Shown in pieces: positions 1-10,100 of a DNA stretch of 64,000 nt. Position 1 is the first letter of the stretch, and each line of letters opens with the position of its first letter. A program made the translations under genes and the position numbers. The notes beneath the pieces are model-generated. The model was not told the origin of the DNA. It saw nothing but the letters and a program-made list of their open reading frames with translations, and did not search any database. This DNA is from an uncultured Verrucomicrobiae bacterium. Its GTDB lineage: Bacteria; Verrucomicrobiota; Verrucomicrobiia; Limisphaerales; AAA164-E04. The stretch lies in contig OX638380.1 of assembly GCA_951813855.1 (NCBI GenBank), positions 4,811,797 to 4,875,796 of the forward strand, written 5' to 3'.

Positions 1-261
1 GCGGACCTGGGAATCGTTTTCTTCGATCCAGTCTTTGCCGGTAATGCCGGCGTCCAAATATCCGTGTTCCACGTACCGGCTGATTTCCTGAGCGCGAATG
101 AGCCTGATCTCTAATTCGGGGTCGTCGACTTGGGGCAAATAGGATCGGCGGTCGACGGCGATGCGGTATCCCGCCTTGGCCATTTTTTCGATCGCCGCTT
201 CCTGCAGACTGCCCTTGGGCAAGCCGAACTTCAATAATCGTGCCGGGTCCGGAGCATTCAT
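1..261 (-). CDS. hisG: ATP phosphoribosyltransferase HisG, N-terminal part (cut by window edge)
   Basis: Catalyses the first step of histidine synthesis, joining ATP and PRPP in the cytoplasm. I translated the left edge by hand. The reading frame is open for all 87 codons from ATG at 261 to base 1, and starts with the HisG signature FGLPKGSLQE. It continues with RSYLPQVDDPE, RAQEISRYVE and GYLDAGITGKDWIEEN, all typical of the family's first domain (PRPP/ATP-binding half). The ATG overlaps the purN stop codon in an ATGA arrangement, so the two are probably translationally coupled. The catalytic C-terminal half and any regulatory domain lie outside the window, so short and long forms cannot be told apart. 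Confidence 0.9.
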   Translation of the reverse strand, partial: MNAPDPARLLKFGLPKGSLQEAAIEKMAKAGYRIAVDRRSYLPQVDDPELEIRLIRAQEISRYVEHGYLDAGITGKDWIEENDSQVR

Positions 262-941
262 AAGGCAGGCCGTTCCGAAGCGGCGACCCGGACGACTCGG
301 CGGCCGACGATCCGGAATCGTCCGGTAATCAACTCGTGCAAGACTCGCGGGTAGAGGCCGTTTTCGACTTGTTTGATGCGCTCGTGAAGCGTTTCGGACG
401 TATCGCCTTCTTCCACGCGCACCGGTTCCTGAGCGATGATCGCTCCGGTGTCGATGCCCTGATCGACCAGATGCACCGTCGTGCCCGTGACTTTGACCCC
501 GGATTCCAAGGCTTGGGCGGGAGCGTTCAATCCGGGAAACGAAGGCAGCAGGGAAGGGTGGATATTGACGATGCGATCTGGAAAAGCTTTCAGAAATTCG
601 CTCCTGACGATCCGCATGAAACCCGCCAACACCACCCAATCGACGCCGGCCTCGGCCAATTGCGCGATAAACCGTCTCTCGGCCGACTCCTCCAATTTGC
701 TGCGGTATTTGCCCGGAGCGATATAGCGGCAGGGCAACGATCGTTCGCGGGCCCGCTCGAGTATACCCGAATGGCTCACGTCGCTTAAGACGAGAACGAT
801 TTCGCCGGCCAGGTTGCCCGCGCGGCACTCGTCGGCGATGGCCGTCAAATTCGTCCCGGCCCCCGAACCCAGAATCCCGAGCCGGCGGAGCGTTCCGCGA
901 GCGGGCGAGGGGGGGCTAATCGCTGGGGAATCGGCCGCCAT
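258..941 (-). CDS. purN: Phosphoribosylglycinamide formyltransferase 1
   Basis: Transfers a formyl group from 10-formyl-tetrahydrofolate to GAR in purine synthesis. The N-terminal GILGSGAGTNL loop, the NIHPSLLPSFPG catalytic segment (Asn and His of the active site) and VDQGIDTGAII (the catalytic Asp) are all present. The length, 227 residues, is close to the family's usual ~210; the first ~20 residues are an unconserved leader. I chose ATG at 941 rather than TTG at 944 because it forms a TGATG junction with the upstream aminopeptidase stop. The stop overlaps the hisG start. The compact overlaps suggest one transcript for three genes of different pathways, purine and histidine synthesis being linked through AICAR. 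Confidence 0.93.
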   Translation of the reverse strand: MAADSPAISPPSPARGTLRRLGILGSGAGTNLTAIADECRAGNLAGEIVLVLSDVSHSGILERARERSLPCRYIAPGKYRSKLEESAERRFIAQLAEAGVDWVVLAGFMRIVRSEFLKAFPDRIVNIHPSLLPSFPGLNAPAQALESGVKVTGTTVHLVDQGIDTGAIIAQEPVRVEEGDTSETLHERIKQVENGLYPRVLHELITGRFRIVGRRVVRVAASERPAL

Positions 942-2059
942 CAATCCTCGGCGACCAAGTTTTCGGGATTCAGGCCTTGGAGAGTTTTCGGCAGAAACCG
1001 GCCATCACGGCGCACGAGAGTCTTGTCGAACCAGATTTCGCCGCCGCCCCATTCGGGCCGTTGAATCAGTACCAAATCCCAATGCACCGCCGAGCGGTTG
1101 CCGTTGTCGCATTCCTGATAGGCTTGCCCGGGAGTGAAATGCAGCGAGCCGGCGATTTTCTCGTCGAACAAGATATCGCCGATGGGCTCGAGAATGCCGG
1201 GATTGAAACCCAGCGAGAATTCCCCCGCGTAACGGGCCCCGGCGTCGGTGTCGAGGATCCGGTTCAATCCTTCGGTATCGTTGGCTTCGGCCTCGACGAT
1301 TTTTCCTTTCCGGAATATCAGCCGTACGTTTTCGAATCGTTTGCCGTTATAGACGCTGGGAGCGTTGAAGCGGATCTGGCCGTCGACGGACAGGCGCACC
1401 GGGCAGGAAAAGACTTCGCCGTCGGGCAAATTCCGATCGCCGCAACAAGCCGTGGCGCCGATGCTCTTGATACTGAAACTCAAATCCGTGTCTGGAGCGA
1501 CCAGCCGGACCCGGTCGGTCCGCTGCATCAAACGTTTCAAGGGTTCCATGGCTCGGGCCATTTTCCGATAATCCAAGGTGCAGACCCGAAAGAAAAAATC
1601 CTCGAACGATTCCGTACTCATTCCGGCCGCTTGAGCCATGCTCGGATGGGGCCAACGCAGTACGCACCAGCGCGTTTTGTTGACTCGATGATTCTGCACG
1701 GGGCGATAGATCCGGGAATGAGCGGCCAGTTTGTCGGGCGGCGCGTCGGCGAGTTCGCAGGCGTTGCCGGCGCCGCGAACCGCGATGTAGGCCTGCATCT
1801 TCTTGATGCGGTGCAATTCCAAGTCTTTGAGCAGCTTGGATTGCGTATCGGTGATGCCTCGCAGCAACTCGCGAGCCACCCGCGGCGATCGCAGCTCGAC
1901 CAATGGAACGCCGCCCGCCTCGCGAGCCGCCCGGATCAATTCCACGGTAAAGGTGTCGGGAACGTCGCTTACGTCCAGCAGGATGTTATCGTCCTGACGC
2001 AAAGCCACCGAGTACTCTACAAGTATTTTAGCGAGCTTGGCGTAACGTGGGTCGACCAT
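941..2059 (-). CDS. M29 family aminopeptidase (AmpS/aminopeptidase T type)
   Basis: A cytoplasmic metal-dependent aminopeptidase that removes N-terminal residues from peptides. The start MVDPRYAKLAKILVEYSV is the standard opening of family M29. In the C-terminal half the expected metal-ligand positions are visible: a Glu in ARYAGEFSLGFNP, the His of GSLHFTPGQAYQ and the His/Asp of SAVHWDLVL. The protein has 372 residues, slightly shorter than the ~410 of thermophile enzymes but normal for many bacterial members. It is the first gene of an operon with purN and hisG, to which it is joined by a one-base overlap. Substrate range cannot be predicted. Confidence 0.85.
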   Translation of the reverse strand: MVDPRYAKLAKILVEYSVALRQDDNILLDVSDVPDTFTVELIRAAREAGGVPLVELRSPRVARELLRGITDTQSKLLKDLELHRIKKMQAYIAVRGAGNACELADAPPDKLAAHSRIYRPVQNHRVNKTRWCVLRWPHPSMAQAAGMSTESFEDFFFRVCTLDYRKMARAMEPLKRLMQRTDRVRLVAPDTDLSFSIKSIGATACCGDRNLPDGEVFSCPVRLSVDGQIRFNAPSVYNGKRFENVRLIFRKGKIVEAEANDTEGLNRILDTDAGARYAGEFSLGFNPGILEPIGDILFDEKIAGSLHFTPGQAYQECDNGNRSAVHWDLVLIQRPEWGGGEIWFDKTLVRRDGRFLPKTLQGLNPENLVAED

Positions 2060-2271
2060 GATTGCGTATTGTCATCGGGAGGCGCGCCCTGCGGCCTACG
2101 GCGGGAGAAAACAGAAAAATCGCTCGCCTCGCAACAGCAAAAACCTTAAATCCTCAATAAACCGCTCAAGAGGTATTGACTTAAATCCAGGGCAATCATA
2201 AAACACTGGTTAGGAAGTATCGGTTAGCCGCCGGCACGTGGTTTTGGTTTAGTCGTTGTTTTTCGTTTCGC

Positions 2272-2727
2272 ATGACTCGTTTTATCTGCTCAATGCTGAT
2301 GTGCGTCGTTTCGGGTTCAGGGTTCGCGGCCAGTAACGGCACCTATGGTCAAAGAGTCGTCGCCGCCGTCCTTATGGCCGAGGCGTGGGGCGAAGGCGAA
2401 AAGGGAATGACGGCGGTCGCGGAGGTAATCGGAGAACGGTCGCGCGAATGGAAAATCAGTCCCTTGGCCGTGGTCAAGCGAGCCAAGCACTTTTCCTGCC
2501 TGAACAATACCCGTCCGGAACAACTGATTCTCAAGTTTCATCGGAAAAAGGATTTCGCCGTCGCCCTGAAGATCTCGCGCACGCTCTACAACAAGCCCAA
2601 GGAATTACCCGGGTTGGCCAAGGGAGCCACCCATTTTCATGACAAATCCAAAACACCCTACTGGACAGCGGGGCATCAGCCGGTCGCGACTATCGGCAAA
2701 TTGTTATTCTATCGTCTCCCTATTTAG
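2272..2727 (+). CDS. SleB-like cell-wall hydrolase
   Basis: Probable peptidoglycan hydrolase of the Hydrolase_2/SleB family, acting outside the cytoplasmic membrane. Residues 1-20 form a short signal peptide ending in GFAAS. The domain follows at once: AEAWGEGEKGMTAVAEV matches the family's GEARGE helix, with Glu41 the likely catalytic acid, and GATHFHDKSKTPYW and ATIGKLLFYR match the conserved C-terminal His and FYR segments. The protein is a single domain of 151 residues with no cell-wall-binding repeat. No good ribosome-binding site precedes the ATG. The coding end overlaps the next gene by 89 bases in another frame. Confidence 0.8.
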   Translation: MTRFICSMLMCVVSGSGFAASNGTYGQRVVAAVLMAEAWGEGEKGMTAVAEVIGERSREWKISPLAVVKRAKHFSCLNNTRPEQLILKFHRKKDFAVALKISRTLYNKPKELPGLAKGATHFHDKSKTPYWTAGHQPVATIGKLLFYRLPI

Positions 2728-4168
2728 TTTCGGCGAACGACGAGTCCGAGGCCTCTTCCTGCTAGGGCTTTGGCTGGCGGCCTCGACATTGGCCGCCGAC
2801 CCACGACCCAACATCCTGTTTTTTCTGTCGGACGATCATCGCGCCGACGTTCTGGGTTGCGCCCGGCATCCCGTGGTGCGAACCCCCCATTTGGACGAGT
2901 TGGCTCGCGAAGGGGTTCGGTTCAGCAACGCCTTCGTCACCACGTCCATCTGCGCGGCCAGTCGCGCCTCCCTGTTCACCGGGTTGGTGGAACGCAGCCA
3001 TCGGTACACCTTCGGCACGCCGCCGCTGGACCGGGAGTTCGTCGACCGCAGTTATCCCCGATTGCTCCGCCAAGCCGGATACCGTACCGGTTTCGTCGGC
3101 AAGTTCGGCGTGCGGGTTCCGTCCGGAGCCGTCGAGGCCATGTTCGATTCGTACGTGCCGCTCAACCGCAATCCCTACTTCAAAAAACAGGCGGACGGGG
3201 CGTTGCGGCATCTCACCGAAATTATCGGCGACAAGGCGATTGAGTTTTTGCGGGAGGGCAACGACGGCCGGCCGTTCTGCCTGTCGGTGAGTTTCAATGC
3301 GGCTCACGCCGAAGATTCCGATAAGGAGAATCATTTTCCCTGGCCGCGCCAAGAAGACGGCTTGTACGAAAGCATGACCATGCCTCCGCCGTTATTGGGG
3401 GAGCCGGCCGATTTCGATTCGCAGCCCGAATTCCTCAAACAATCGATGAACCGGGACCGGTTTTTCTGGCGTTGGGATACAGAGGAGAAATATCAGAAAA
3501 ACGTCAAAGCCTATTACCGGATGATCACCGGCCTGGACCGGGTCATCGGGCGGGTGGTCGCGGCGCTCGAAGAACTAGAACTCCGGGACGACACGATCGT
3601 CGTCTTCTCGGGAGACAACGGTTATTATCAGGCGTCGCGAGGATTCGCCGGCAAATGGTCTCATTACGAAGAATCCCTGCGGGTGCCGCTCATCCTGCAC
3701 GACCCGAGAACGCCGAAATCCCGGCGAGGAAGAGTGATCGAAAAGATGGCCCTGAACATCGACTTGCCGGCCACGTTTCTGGATTACGGCGGCGCAGCGG
3801 TTCCCCGAAGTTATCAAGGCAGTTCCGTGAAACCGCTGGCGGCGGGCGAACCCGTCGCCGATTGGCGCACCGATTTTTTCTGCGAGCATCTCTTCGATCA
3901 CGCCAAGATTCCCAAATGGGAAGGCGTTCGCGGCACCCGTTGGACCTACGCGCGTTATTTTCAGCAGAAGCCGGGGTACGAGTTTTTGCACGATTTGCAC
4001 GCCGACCCCTTGCAACGGCGCAATCTGGCGGCCGACCCCCGGTACCGTACTCAACTCGCCGAAGCGCGAAGGCGTTGCGATCAATTGCTTGACGCTTACG
4101 GCGGCGTTTACTCGTTGGAGAAGATTCCCACGACCCGTTACCTGCAAACTCGGCAGCAACGCGACTAG
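2639..4168 (+). CDS. Exported sulfatase (formylglycine-dependent)
   Basis: Sulfate-ester hydrolase of the alkaline-phosphatase superfamily, probably acting on sulfated glycans in the periplasm. After a hydrophobic segment (about 39-53, ending LAAD) comes PNILFFLSDDHRADVLG, the metal-binding N-terminus. C105-A-A-S-R is the C-x-A-x-R modification motif whose Cys becomes formylglycine. GKWSHYEESLRVPLI and FSGDNGYY are further family segments. The only ordinary start codon in frame is ATG at 2639, inside the preceding gene, which leaves about 38 extra residues ahead of the signal peptide. A CTG start or a start-region mutation is an alternative. No sulfatase-maturing enzyme is visible nearby. Confidence 0.88.
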   Translation: MTNPKHPTGQRGISRSRLSANCYSIVSLFSFGERRVRGLFLLGLWLAASTLAADPRPNILFFLSDDHRADVLGCARHPVVRTPHLDELAREGVRFSNAFVTTSICAASRASLFTGLVERSHRYTFGTPPLDREFVDRSYPRLLRQAGYRTGFVGKFGVRVPSGAVEAMFDSYVPLNRNPYFKKQADGALRHLTEIIGDKAIEFLREGNDGRPFCLSVSFNAAHAEDSDKENHFPWPRQEDGLYESMTMPPPLLGEPADFDSQPEFLKQSMNRDRFFWRWDTEEKYQKNVKAYYRMITGLDRVIGRVVAALEELELRDDTIVVFSGDNGYYQASRGFAGKWSHYEESLRVPLILHDPRTPKSRRGRVIEKMALNIDLPATFLDYGGAAVPRSYQGSSVKPLAAGEPVADWRTDFFCEHLFDHAKIPKWEGVRGTRWTYARYFQQKPGYEFLHDLHADPLQRRNLAADPRYRTQLAEARRRCDQLLDAYGGVYSLEKIPTTRYLQTRQQRD

Positions 4169-4216
4169 GAATACGGATATCGTCATCGATCCTATATTCC
4201 ACGACAGTTTAAGCCT

Positions 4217-4702
4217 ATGACGGATAGAAAAAACGCCACTTTCGACGAAATTGCCCACGAGGCCTATTTAATCTGGGAACGGGAAGGCCGACCGGAAGGA
4301 AAATCCGAGGCGCATTGGTTTCGAGCGGAAACTCTGCTGAACGCCAAGTCGCAGCGATCCGACCGGACGGCCTCCCCGCAGACTGATTCCGCTACTCGTG
4401 TTAGCGGAAAATCATCGGCGCCGGTTGCCAAAAAACCGCAACGTAAGACTGCGCCGCCATCACCGCGAGACACCGCGGCCCAAGAGACGTCCCGGACGCC
4501 GTCGTCAGGCGCGGTCAAACGAACGGCAACCAAGAAAACGAACAAAGAGTCGTTTGCGAATACCAAATCGAAGAACGCTCGAAGTTCCGAAAGAAAAACC
4601 AAATCACGTCGGAGAACCACAGCGCATTCTTCCTCGAAAGATTATCCGGGCAAATCGGCGGCCAGATCGAAAAGCAAACCCGCGAAACGGAAAAGAGCGT
4701 AA
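4217..4702 (+). CDS. DUF2934 protein with Lys/Arg/Ser-rich tail
   Basis: Residues 8-41 carry the DUF2934 signature: IAHEAYLIWEREGRPEG followed by HWFRAE. The remaining ~120 residues are a disordered tail very rich in Lys, Arg, Ser, Thr and Ala, with repeated short KK, RK and SK motifs resembling histone H1 tails. Nucleic-acid binding is therefore plausible but is inference; the function of DUF2934 is unknown. The gene lies 48 bases after the sulfatase and just before a cluster of decayed ATPase copies. Composition matches the surroundings. Confidence 0.75.
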   Translation: MTDRKNATFDEIAHEAYLIWEREGRPEGKSEAHWFRAETLLNAKSQRSDRTASPQTDSATRVSGKSSAPVAKKPQRKTAPPSPRDTAAQETSRTPSSGAVKRTATKKTNKESFANTKSKNARSSERKTKSRRRTTAHSSSKDYPGKSAARSKSKPAKRKRA

Positions 4703-4789
4703 CCGTTTTTCGACTGGCGATTCCGTTTTTCGTGGTGCCGCCGTCACGAGAAACCTCCATCTTAATCGGAAACTTTGCCGAAGTTTCCA

Positions 4790-5137
4790 AGTCTTGGTTC
4801 CCGATCAAATCATTCGGTACCGGCTTGGCGTTATAAAGGAGTTCGCCATGCCTTGGGATCGGCAGTGCCAACGGTCTCTGTGGGGCGAGCAGCGGAATTC
4901 AAGGACGTGGAAAGGAATTGCTGGCAGGCCTTCGATCTTTGTCGGCAAGACGAGCGTGCCGCCGGTCAAGTTGATGTCTTCCGGGGAGCGCCTGGAGCCG
5001 GAAAGTGTTCGCCGCTATCCCATATCAAGAAACGCTGGATCGGGGATATCGACCCTTTGGTTTTCTCCGTTTCAGGAAGAGTTCCGGATGAATCGCCGTC
5101 CAACCTGGGCGCCCCGAGATTCCCGCCGGTCGGTTGA
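4790..5137 (+). pseudogene. ATPase relic, copy A (N-terminal part only)
   Basis: Frameshifted remnant of the repeated P-loop ATPase family seen best at 34788-36158. One frame carries VIKEFAMPWDRQ, matching LIKDYAKPWDRQ of that copy. A shift near 4875 leads into VSVGRAAEFKDVERNCWQAF, then VFRGAPGAGK (Walker A), with the usual Ser/Thr replaced by Cys, and LVFSVSGRV. It stops soon after, with no Walker B or C-terminal half. No plausible start codon or ribosome-binding site fits. It sits directly upstream of copy B in the same orientation, suggesting tandem duplication followed by decay. Confidence 0.7.
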
Positions 5138-5190
5138 AATTCCGATCGCATTGAATCGGTGGCAGGAACGCTAGCGCGAGAAGATCCCAG

Positions 5191-6395
5191 ATGCGTCAGT
5201 TCGACAACAATCTACCGGGACCAGACTGCACCCTGGTGAAGCAATTCAGCGTGCCTCGCGATCGGAGTGCCGCACGGGTGTTCGTGGGACGGCAGGACAT
5301 CATCCGAGACATCGAAAACAATTGCCGATACGCGATGGAAGCGTTGAGGCTGGAATGGATGCGGAGACTGGGATTTTCTTGGTCCGGGGGGCGGCCGGAG
5401 CCGGTAAAACGGCGTTGTTGTCGCACTTAGTGGAAGCAGGGGACAGAAAAACCGAATGTCACCAGGCACTAAAAATGGATCGGCACACCCTGGTGAATAC
5501 TTCGACCACAGCCCTGGAAATAGTGAGAAAGGTTTACCCCGGCAAAGAGAAGTTATTCCGTCAGCAACGTGTCACGAGCACCTCCGCTTCCGGAAATATC
5601 CCTGGAATAGCTACAGGCGGAGTGTCCGCATCCAGGGTAACCGAAGCGGAGGAAATCTCTTTGGAGTTTCTGAAAAAAGTGCTGTCTCCCCGAGACTGGA
5701 AGCAATCGCTTTGCATATTGAACGACGAAATCCAATCGGTCACCGAGGATCGCCAAGCTTGTCTTTTGTCGCTTCATCTTGAGACGTACCGGTTGCCTAT
5801 CGTCACTATTCGTGCCGGTCTGGCCGATTCCATGGAAAAGTTAAAATCTTTCCTTTCACCGCGCTTGGCGACCGGTAATACCCGCATCCTCGGACATGTG
5901 TGCCTATGTGGGAGGAATGCTCGCCCTGTGCCGCATCGTCTATACTTCCGGCCAACTGGATTATCACGCCGGCGGGATAGCAGATCGATCGGAGAGTTGG
6001 CCGTAGCATGTCCCCACCGGAACGGCGGTCCTGCTCTGGGGATTGGACCAAGCCGATTGCGGTCTGGGCGCGGTGGATTCGGCGGCTGTCGCCCGGCAGG
6101 CCATGGCCTACCGGGAAGAAAGCTACCTGGTTCGGCGGAGCACAGCGATGAGCGGATCCTTCGACTTGGTGGCTGGTATTCTGCAAGTGTTACCAGAACC
6201 GGCATACTACAGTCTCGGGTAGGGGACATTATCGAGGCAAAAGCGGATCAAAAGGGGCAGAAATCGGGTCGTCTTGCGAAGGGAGTGGATGCCGAAAACT
6301 TATTGGATCATTTGATACCCCAAGGAGTATTGCAGACTGATAAAACCGACATGTTTTCCTTCCCGATTCCGAGCCTGCGAACTTGGCTCATTTAA
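5191..6395 (+). pseudogene. ATPase relic, copy B (near full length, frameshifted)
   Basis: Near-complete but broken copy of the repeated ATPase. It begins at ATG 5191 with an N-terminal module containing VFVGRQDIIRDIENNCRYAM. It changes frame near 5365 to reach FLVRGAAGAGKTALLSH (Walker A), then a degenerate Walker B region (LCILNDEIQSV) and LPIVTIRAGLADSMEKL. Around 5900 the homology moves to another frame (YTSGQL, then LGAVDSAAVARQA) and crosses a TAG at 6004 where copy D has the Gln codon of WPQHV. Near 6225 it returns to GRLAKGVDAENLLDHLIPQG and FPIPSLRTWLI before TAA. At least three shifts and one nonsense codon make this a clear pseudogene. Confidence 0.78.
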
Positions 6396-6656
6396 CCGAG
6401 CCGACGCCGCTCTCCGGAAAAGTGCCGGTCCGGAAACAGGCCCTTCGATATCGGAAAAACAAGGTGCTCTTGATCCGGCGGTGTAAAAGTGGTGTCACAA
6501 TTCAAGACTGAGCAAGGGCACCGGAACGGACGGTACCAGGACATCGGCGCCGAGCGGCAGAATCACCGTGCCAACCGGTCCGAATCATGTTTCCGGCTCG
6601 TCGTTTTGATTGACGATCGCTTTGAATCGGCGGTAGTCCCTTGGGAGAGGGGACTC

Positions 6657-6740
6657 ATGATGCGTCGGCTCAATAACAATCCGCCGCCTGATCACGCCTT
6701 GGTGACACAAAAGACTCTCGACAACATTGCCGGCTGATTT
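6657..6740 (+). pseudogene. ATPase relic, copy C (extreme N-terminus)
   Basis: A short stretch starting MMRRLNNNPPPDHALVTQ resembles the opening of copy B, MRQFDNNLPGPDCTLVKQ, in both residues and DNA, then ends at a TGA after about 27 codons. It is too short to encode the ATPase. It looks like a third tandem start of the same family. Confidence is limited by the small size of the match. Confidence 0.5.
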
Positions 6741-7131
6741 CGGAAACTCGGGACATTAATTCCAGATTGGTTCGATTGCTCCGTCAGTAGGGGAAGGCGA
6801 GTCAGCCATCATGATCTTTCGACAAACGGGAAAACGGCGACAGCCTTACCCGAGATTGCCGCCGAAGAACGGTTGCGGACCTGATCGAACGATCGACGGC
6901 CAGTTCCTGTATCCTTTTCGGTTATGCCGCAACCGTTCGGCAAGGCAACTCCTCATTGCCAATTCGTCGCTCCTGATTCATACTGGCCGTTTCCGGAGCA
7001 ATCAATTCGATCGTCTGGATTCTGAACGATAACCGGTCCTTTTCTGGCTAAGATTCGTTTCGGCCAGCGGCCGATCGTTTCCTGAACGCGACGCGAACCG
7101 AAGCCAGTGATACGACTGCTGGGCTCAACAA
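6741..7131. other. Intergenic, no gene seen
   Basis: About 390 bases between the last ATPase relic and the large peptidase gene. Short open frames here show no recognisable motif or start signal. The promoter of the peptidase gene is presumably in this stretch, but I see no convincing -35/-10 pair. Confidence 0.4.
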
Positions 7132-10100
7132 ATGAACCGATTTTCTCGAACGATTCCCTGGCGGCTGCTGCTCTGCGGCTGGCTCGCCGTGATAGGCGTC
7201 ATTGCCGTCGCCCAGGCCTTGTTGGGGCAAGGAACTCAGGAAGATTACGAACGAGCCGATCGACTTCGGGAACGTTTCCGAGACAAGGTCTTTCGCACGG
7301 ATGTCGAGCCTCGCTGGTTTGGAGCAGGTAAGGGATGGTACCGGGTGCAGACCGCCAAGGACCGTTACGAATATGTGGTATTCGACGCCTCGAACGCCAC
7401 CCGGAAACTCGCCTTCGATCACGAGGAAATGGCTCAAACCATCCGGGAGTTAACGCAATCGGCGCCCCGTTCCGAAAACTTGGGGATCACGGACCTGGTT
7501 TTCGGCGAAAACGAGGCGCTGACCCAATTTCGCCTTAAGGACAAGACCTGGAAGCGGGAGTCTGCCGCCGAGCCCTGGAAATCGGCTGAAACCCCTCGAG
7601 CCGATGATGCGCCGCGATCGAATCGACGCCAACGCGAAAATCAATCCTCCGACGGAAAATGGCGCATCTTCGTCCGCGATCACAACCTTTGGCTGCAATC
7701 CCCGAAAGACGATACCGAAGAGCAGTTGACCTTCGACGGTAACCAAGTGGACGCCTATCAGGAACAAATCCATTGGTCGCCGGATTCGAGCCGTTTTATC
7801 GCTTTTCAACGGGAGCAACTGCCCACCCGGCAACTTCATCTGATCGAGTCGAGTCCTAAAAACAGTCTGTATCCCGTAGTCCACCGGCTCGATTACGCCA
7901 AACCGGGCGACCGGTTGCCGAAGACCCGGTTGCGATTGTTCGACATCGCCGCTCGAACTTCGAAATCCGTCGCCGACGATCTGTTCCCCAATCCCTGGCG
8001 ACTGACGAAATTCCGTTGGAGCGCCGATTCCCGGGAGTTTCGCTTCATTTACAATCAACGCAGCCATCAAACGCTGCGGCTCGTCGGCGTGGACGGCGAA
8101 ACAGGAACCGCTCGCGCGATTATCGACGAAACCAGCCCCACGTTTATCGACTACGCCTACAAGCAATACAGCCACCAGCTGAAAGCGAGTCGGGAGATCG
8201 TCTGGATGTCCGAACGCGACGGATGGAATCATCTGTATCTCTACGACGAGAAAACCGGCCGAGTTAAAAACCAGATCACCAAGGGCGATTGGGTCGTTCG
8301 AAGGGTGGATCATGTCGACGAAGACCGGCGCGTCGTCTGGTTTCAGGCCGGCGGCGTTGTCCCGGGGCAAGATCCCTATTATCTGCATGCTTGCCGCGTC
8401 AATCTCGACGGTACGGGTTTGGTCGTGCTCACCTCGAGCGACGGCACTCACCGAGTTCGTTATTCGCCGGACCGTCGTTTTCTGGTGGCCACGCATTCGC
8501 GGGTGGACCAGGCCCCGATTACCGAATTACGAAACGGGCGGGACGGTTCGTTGATCGCCGTGTTGGAACGAGCCGATACCGGCGAACTGGAGGCGGCCGG
8601 ATGGCGGACTCCCGAACCGTTCGCCGCCAAGGGGCGTGACGGCGTTACCGACATCTACGGCGTCATCTATCGTCCGTCCAATTTCAGCCAGGATCTCAGT
8701 TATCCGGTCATCGAACATATTTACGCCGGGCCTCACGGTTCTCACGTCCCGAAGTCTTTTCAGGCCTATCGTTCGTCGCAATCCCTGGCCGAACTGGGTT
8801 TCGTTGTCGTACGCATCGATGGCATGGGCACTTCGAATCGGTCCAAGGCCTTTCATGACGTGTGTTGGCAAAACCTCAAGGACGCCGGATTTCCCGACCG
8901 CATTCTCTGGATGAAGGAAGCGGCCCAACGTTATCCCTATCTGGACTTAAACCGGGTCGGCATCTACGGCGGTTCGGCCGGCGGTCAAAATACCGTGAGC
9001 GCCCTGTTGCATCACGGCGATTTCTATCGGGTAGGGGTCGCCGATTGCGGCTGCCACGACAACCGGATAGATAAAATCTGGTGGAACGAACTGTGGATGG
9101 GGTGGCCTATCGGTCCACATTACCGGGAGAATTCGAACGCGACTCACGCGGAAAAACTCGACGGCAAATTGTTTCTTACGGTGGGGGAACTGGACCGCAA
9201 CGTGGATCCGTCCTCGACCCTGCAATTGGTCGACGCCCTGATTCGGGCCAACAAGGATTTCGAATTTCTGCTGGTTCCCGGCGCCGGACACGGGGTGGGG
9301 GATTCCTCGCCCTATTTGAAACGCAAACGCCGGGATTTTTTCGTGCGGCATTTGCACGACGTGACGCCCCGTCGGCAACAACGAAGCCTGCATCTCACCG
9401 ACGAAGTGCGGCAGGCTTGGGAATTCGACGATTTCTATCGTAAGCACCTAGACAACGACGGTTTTCCGATCGTCAGTTCCTCGGCCGTTTCCGATTACGC
9501 CTTGCGGGAAGCCGATTACCTGATCGATCGCATGCTCGTCGGCCGGGAGGACATTCGCCGAGCGTTGATCGATTTGCGGTTTCGCTTTTCGGTGATGGCT
9601 TACAACGAATTCACGACCGACGTTCCGGAACACGCCAGTCTGAAACCAAAGGATTTCTGGGACCGGCGGGCGAGGGGATTGGGAGCGACTCCTTCCCGGC
9701 CCTCGGTTTCCTGCGGCGAGGAAAACTTGTTGCAATATCCGGGCGATCCCTACGAAGGGGAAAATATCTTGATTCACGAATTTGCGCACGCGATGCACGA
9801 AGCCATCCGGACGTTCGATCCCGACTTCGACAAACGCCTGGAAGCCGTCTACCAGCAAGCCATGGAAGAAGGCCTGTGGAAGGGAAAATACGCCTCGAGC
9901 AACCGCTACGAGTATTGGGCCGAATGCGTTCAGAGCTATTTCGACGACAATCGCGAGCACGACGCTTCCCATAATCACGTCGACACGCGTGCCGAACTGA
10001 AAAACTACGATCCGCGGATCTATGACTTGATCAACGAAACCTATCGCGACAATCCCTGGCGTTATCTGCCGCCGCGCCAAAGAAAAACGGCCGGGCATCT

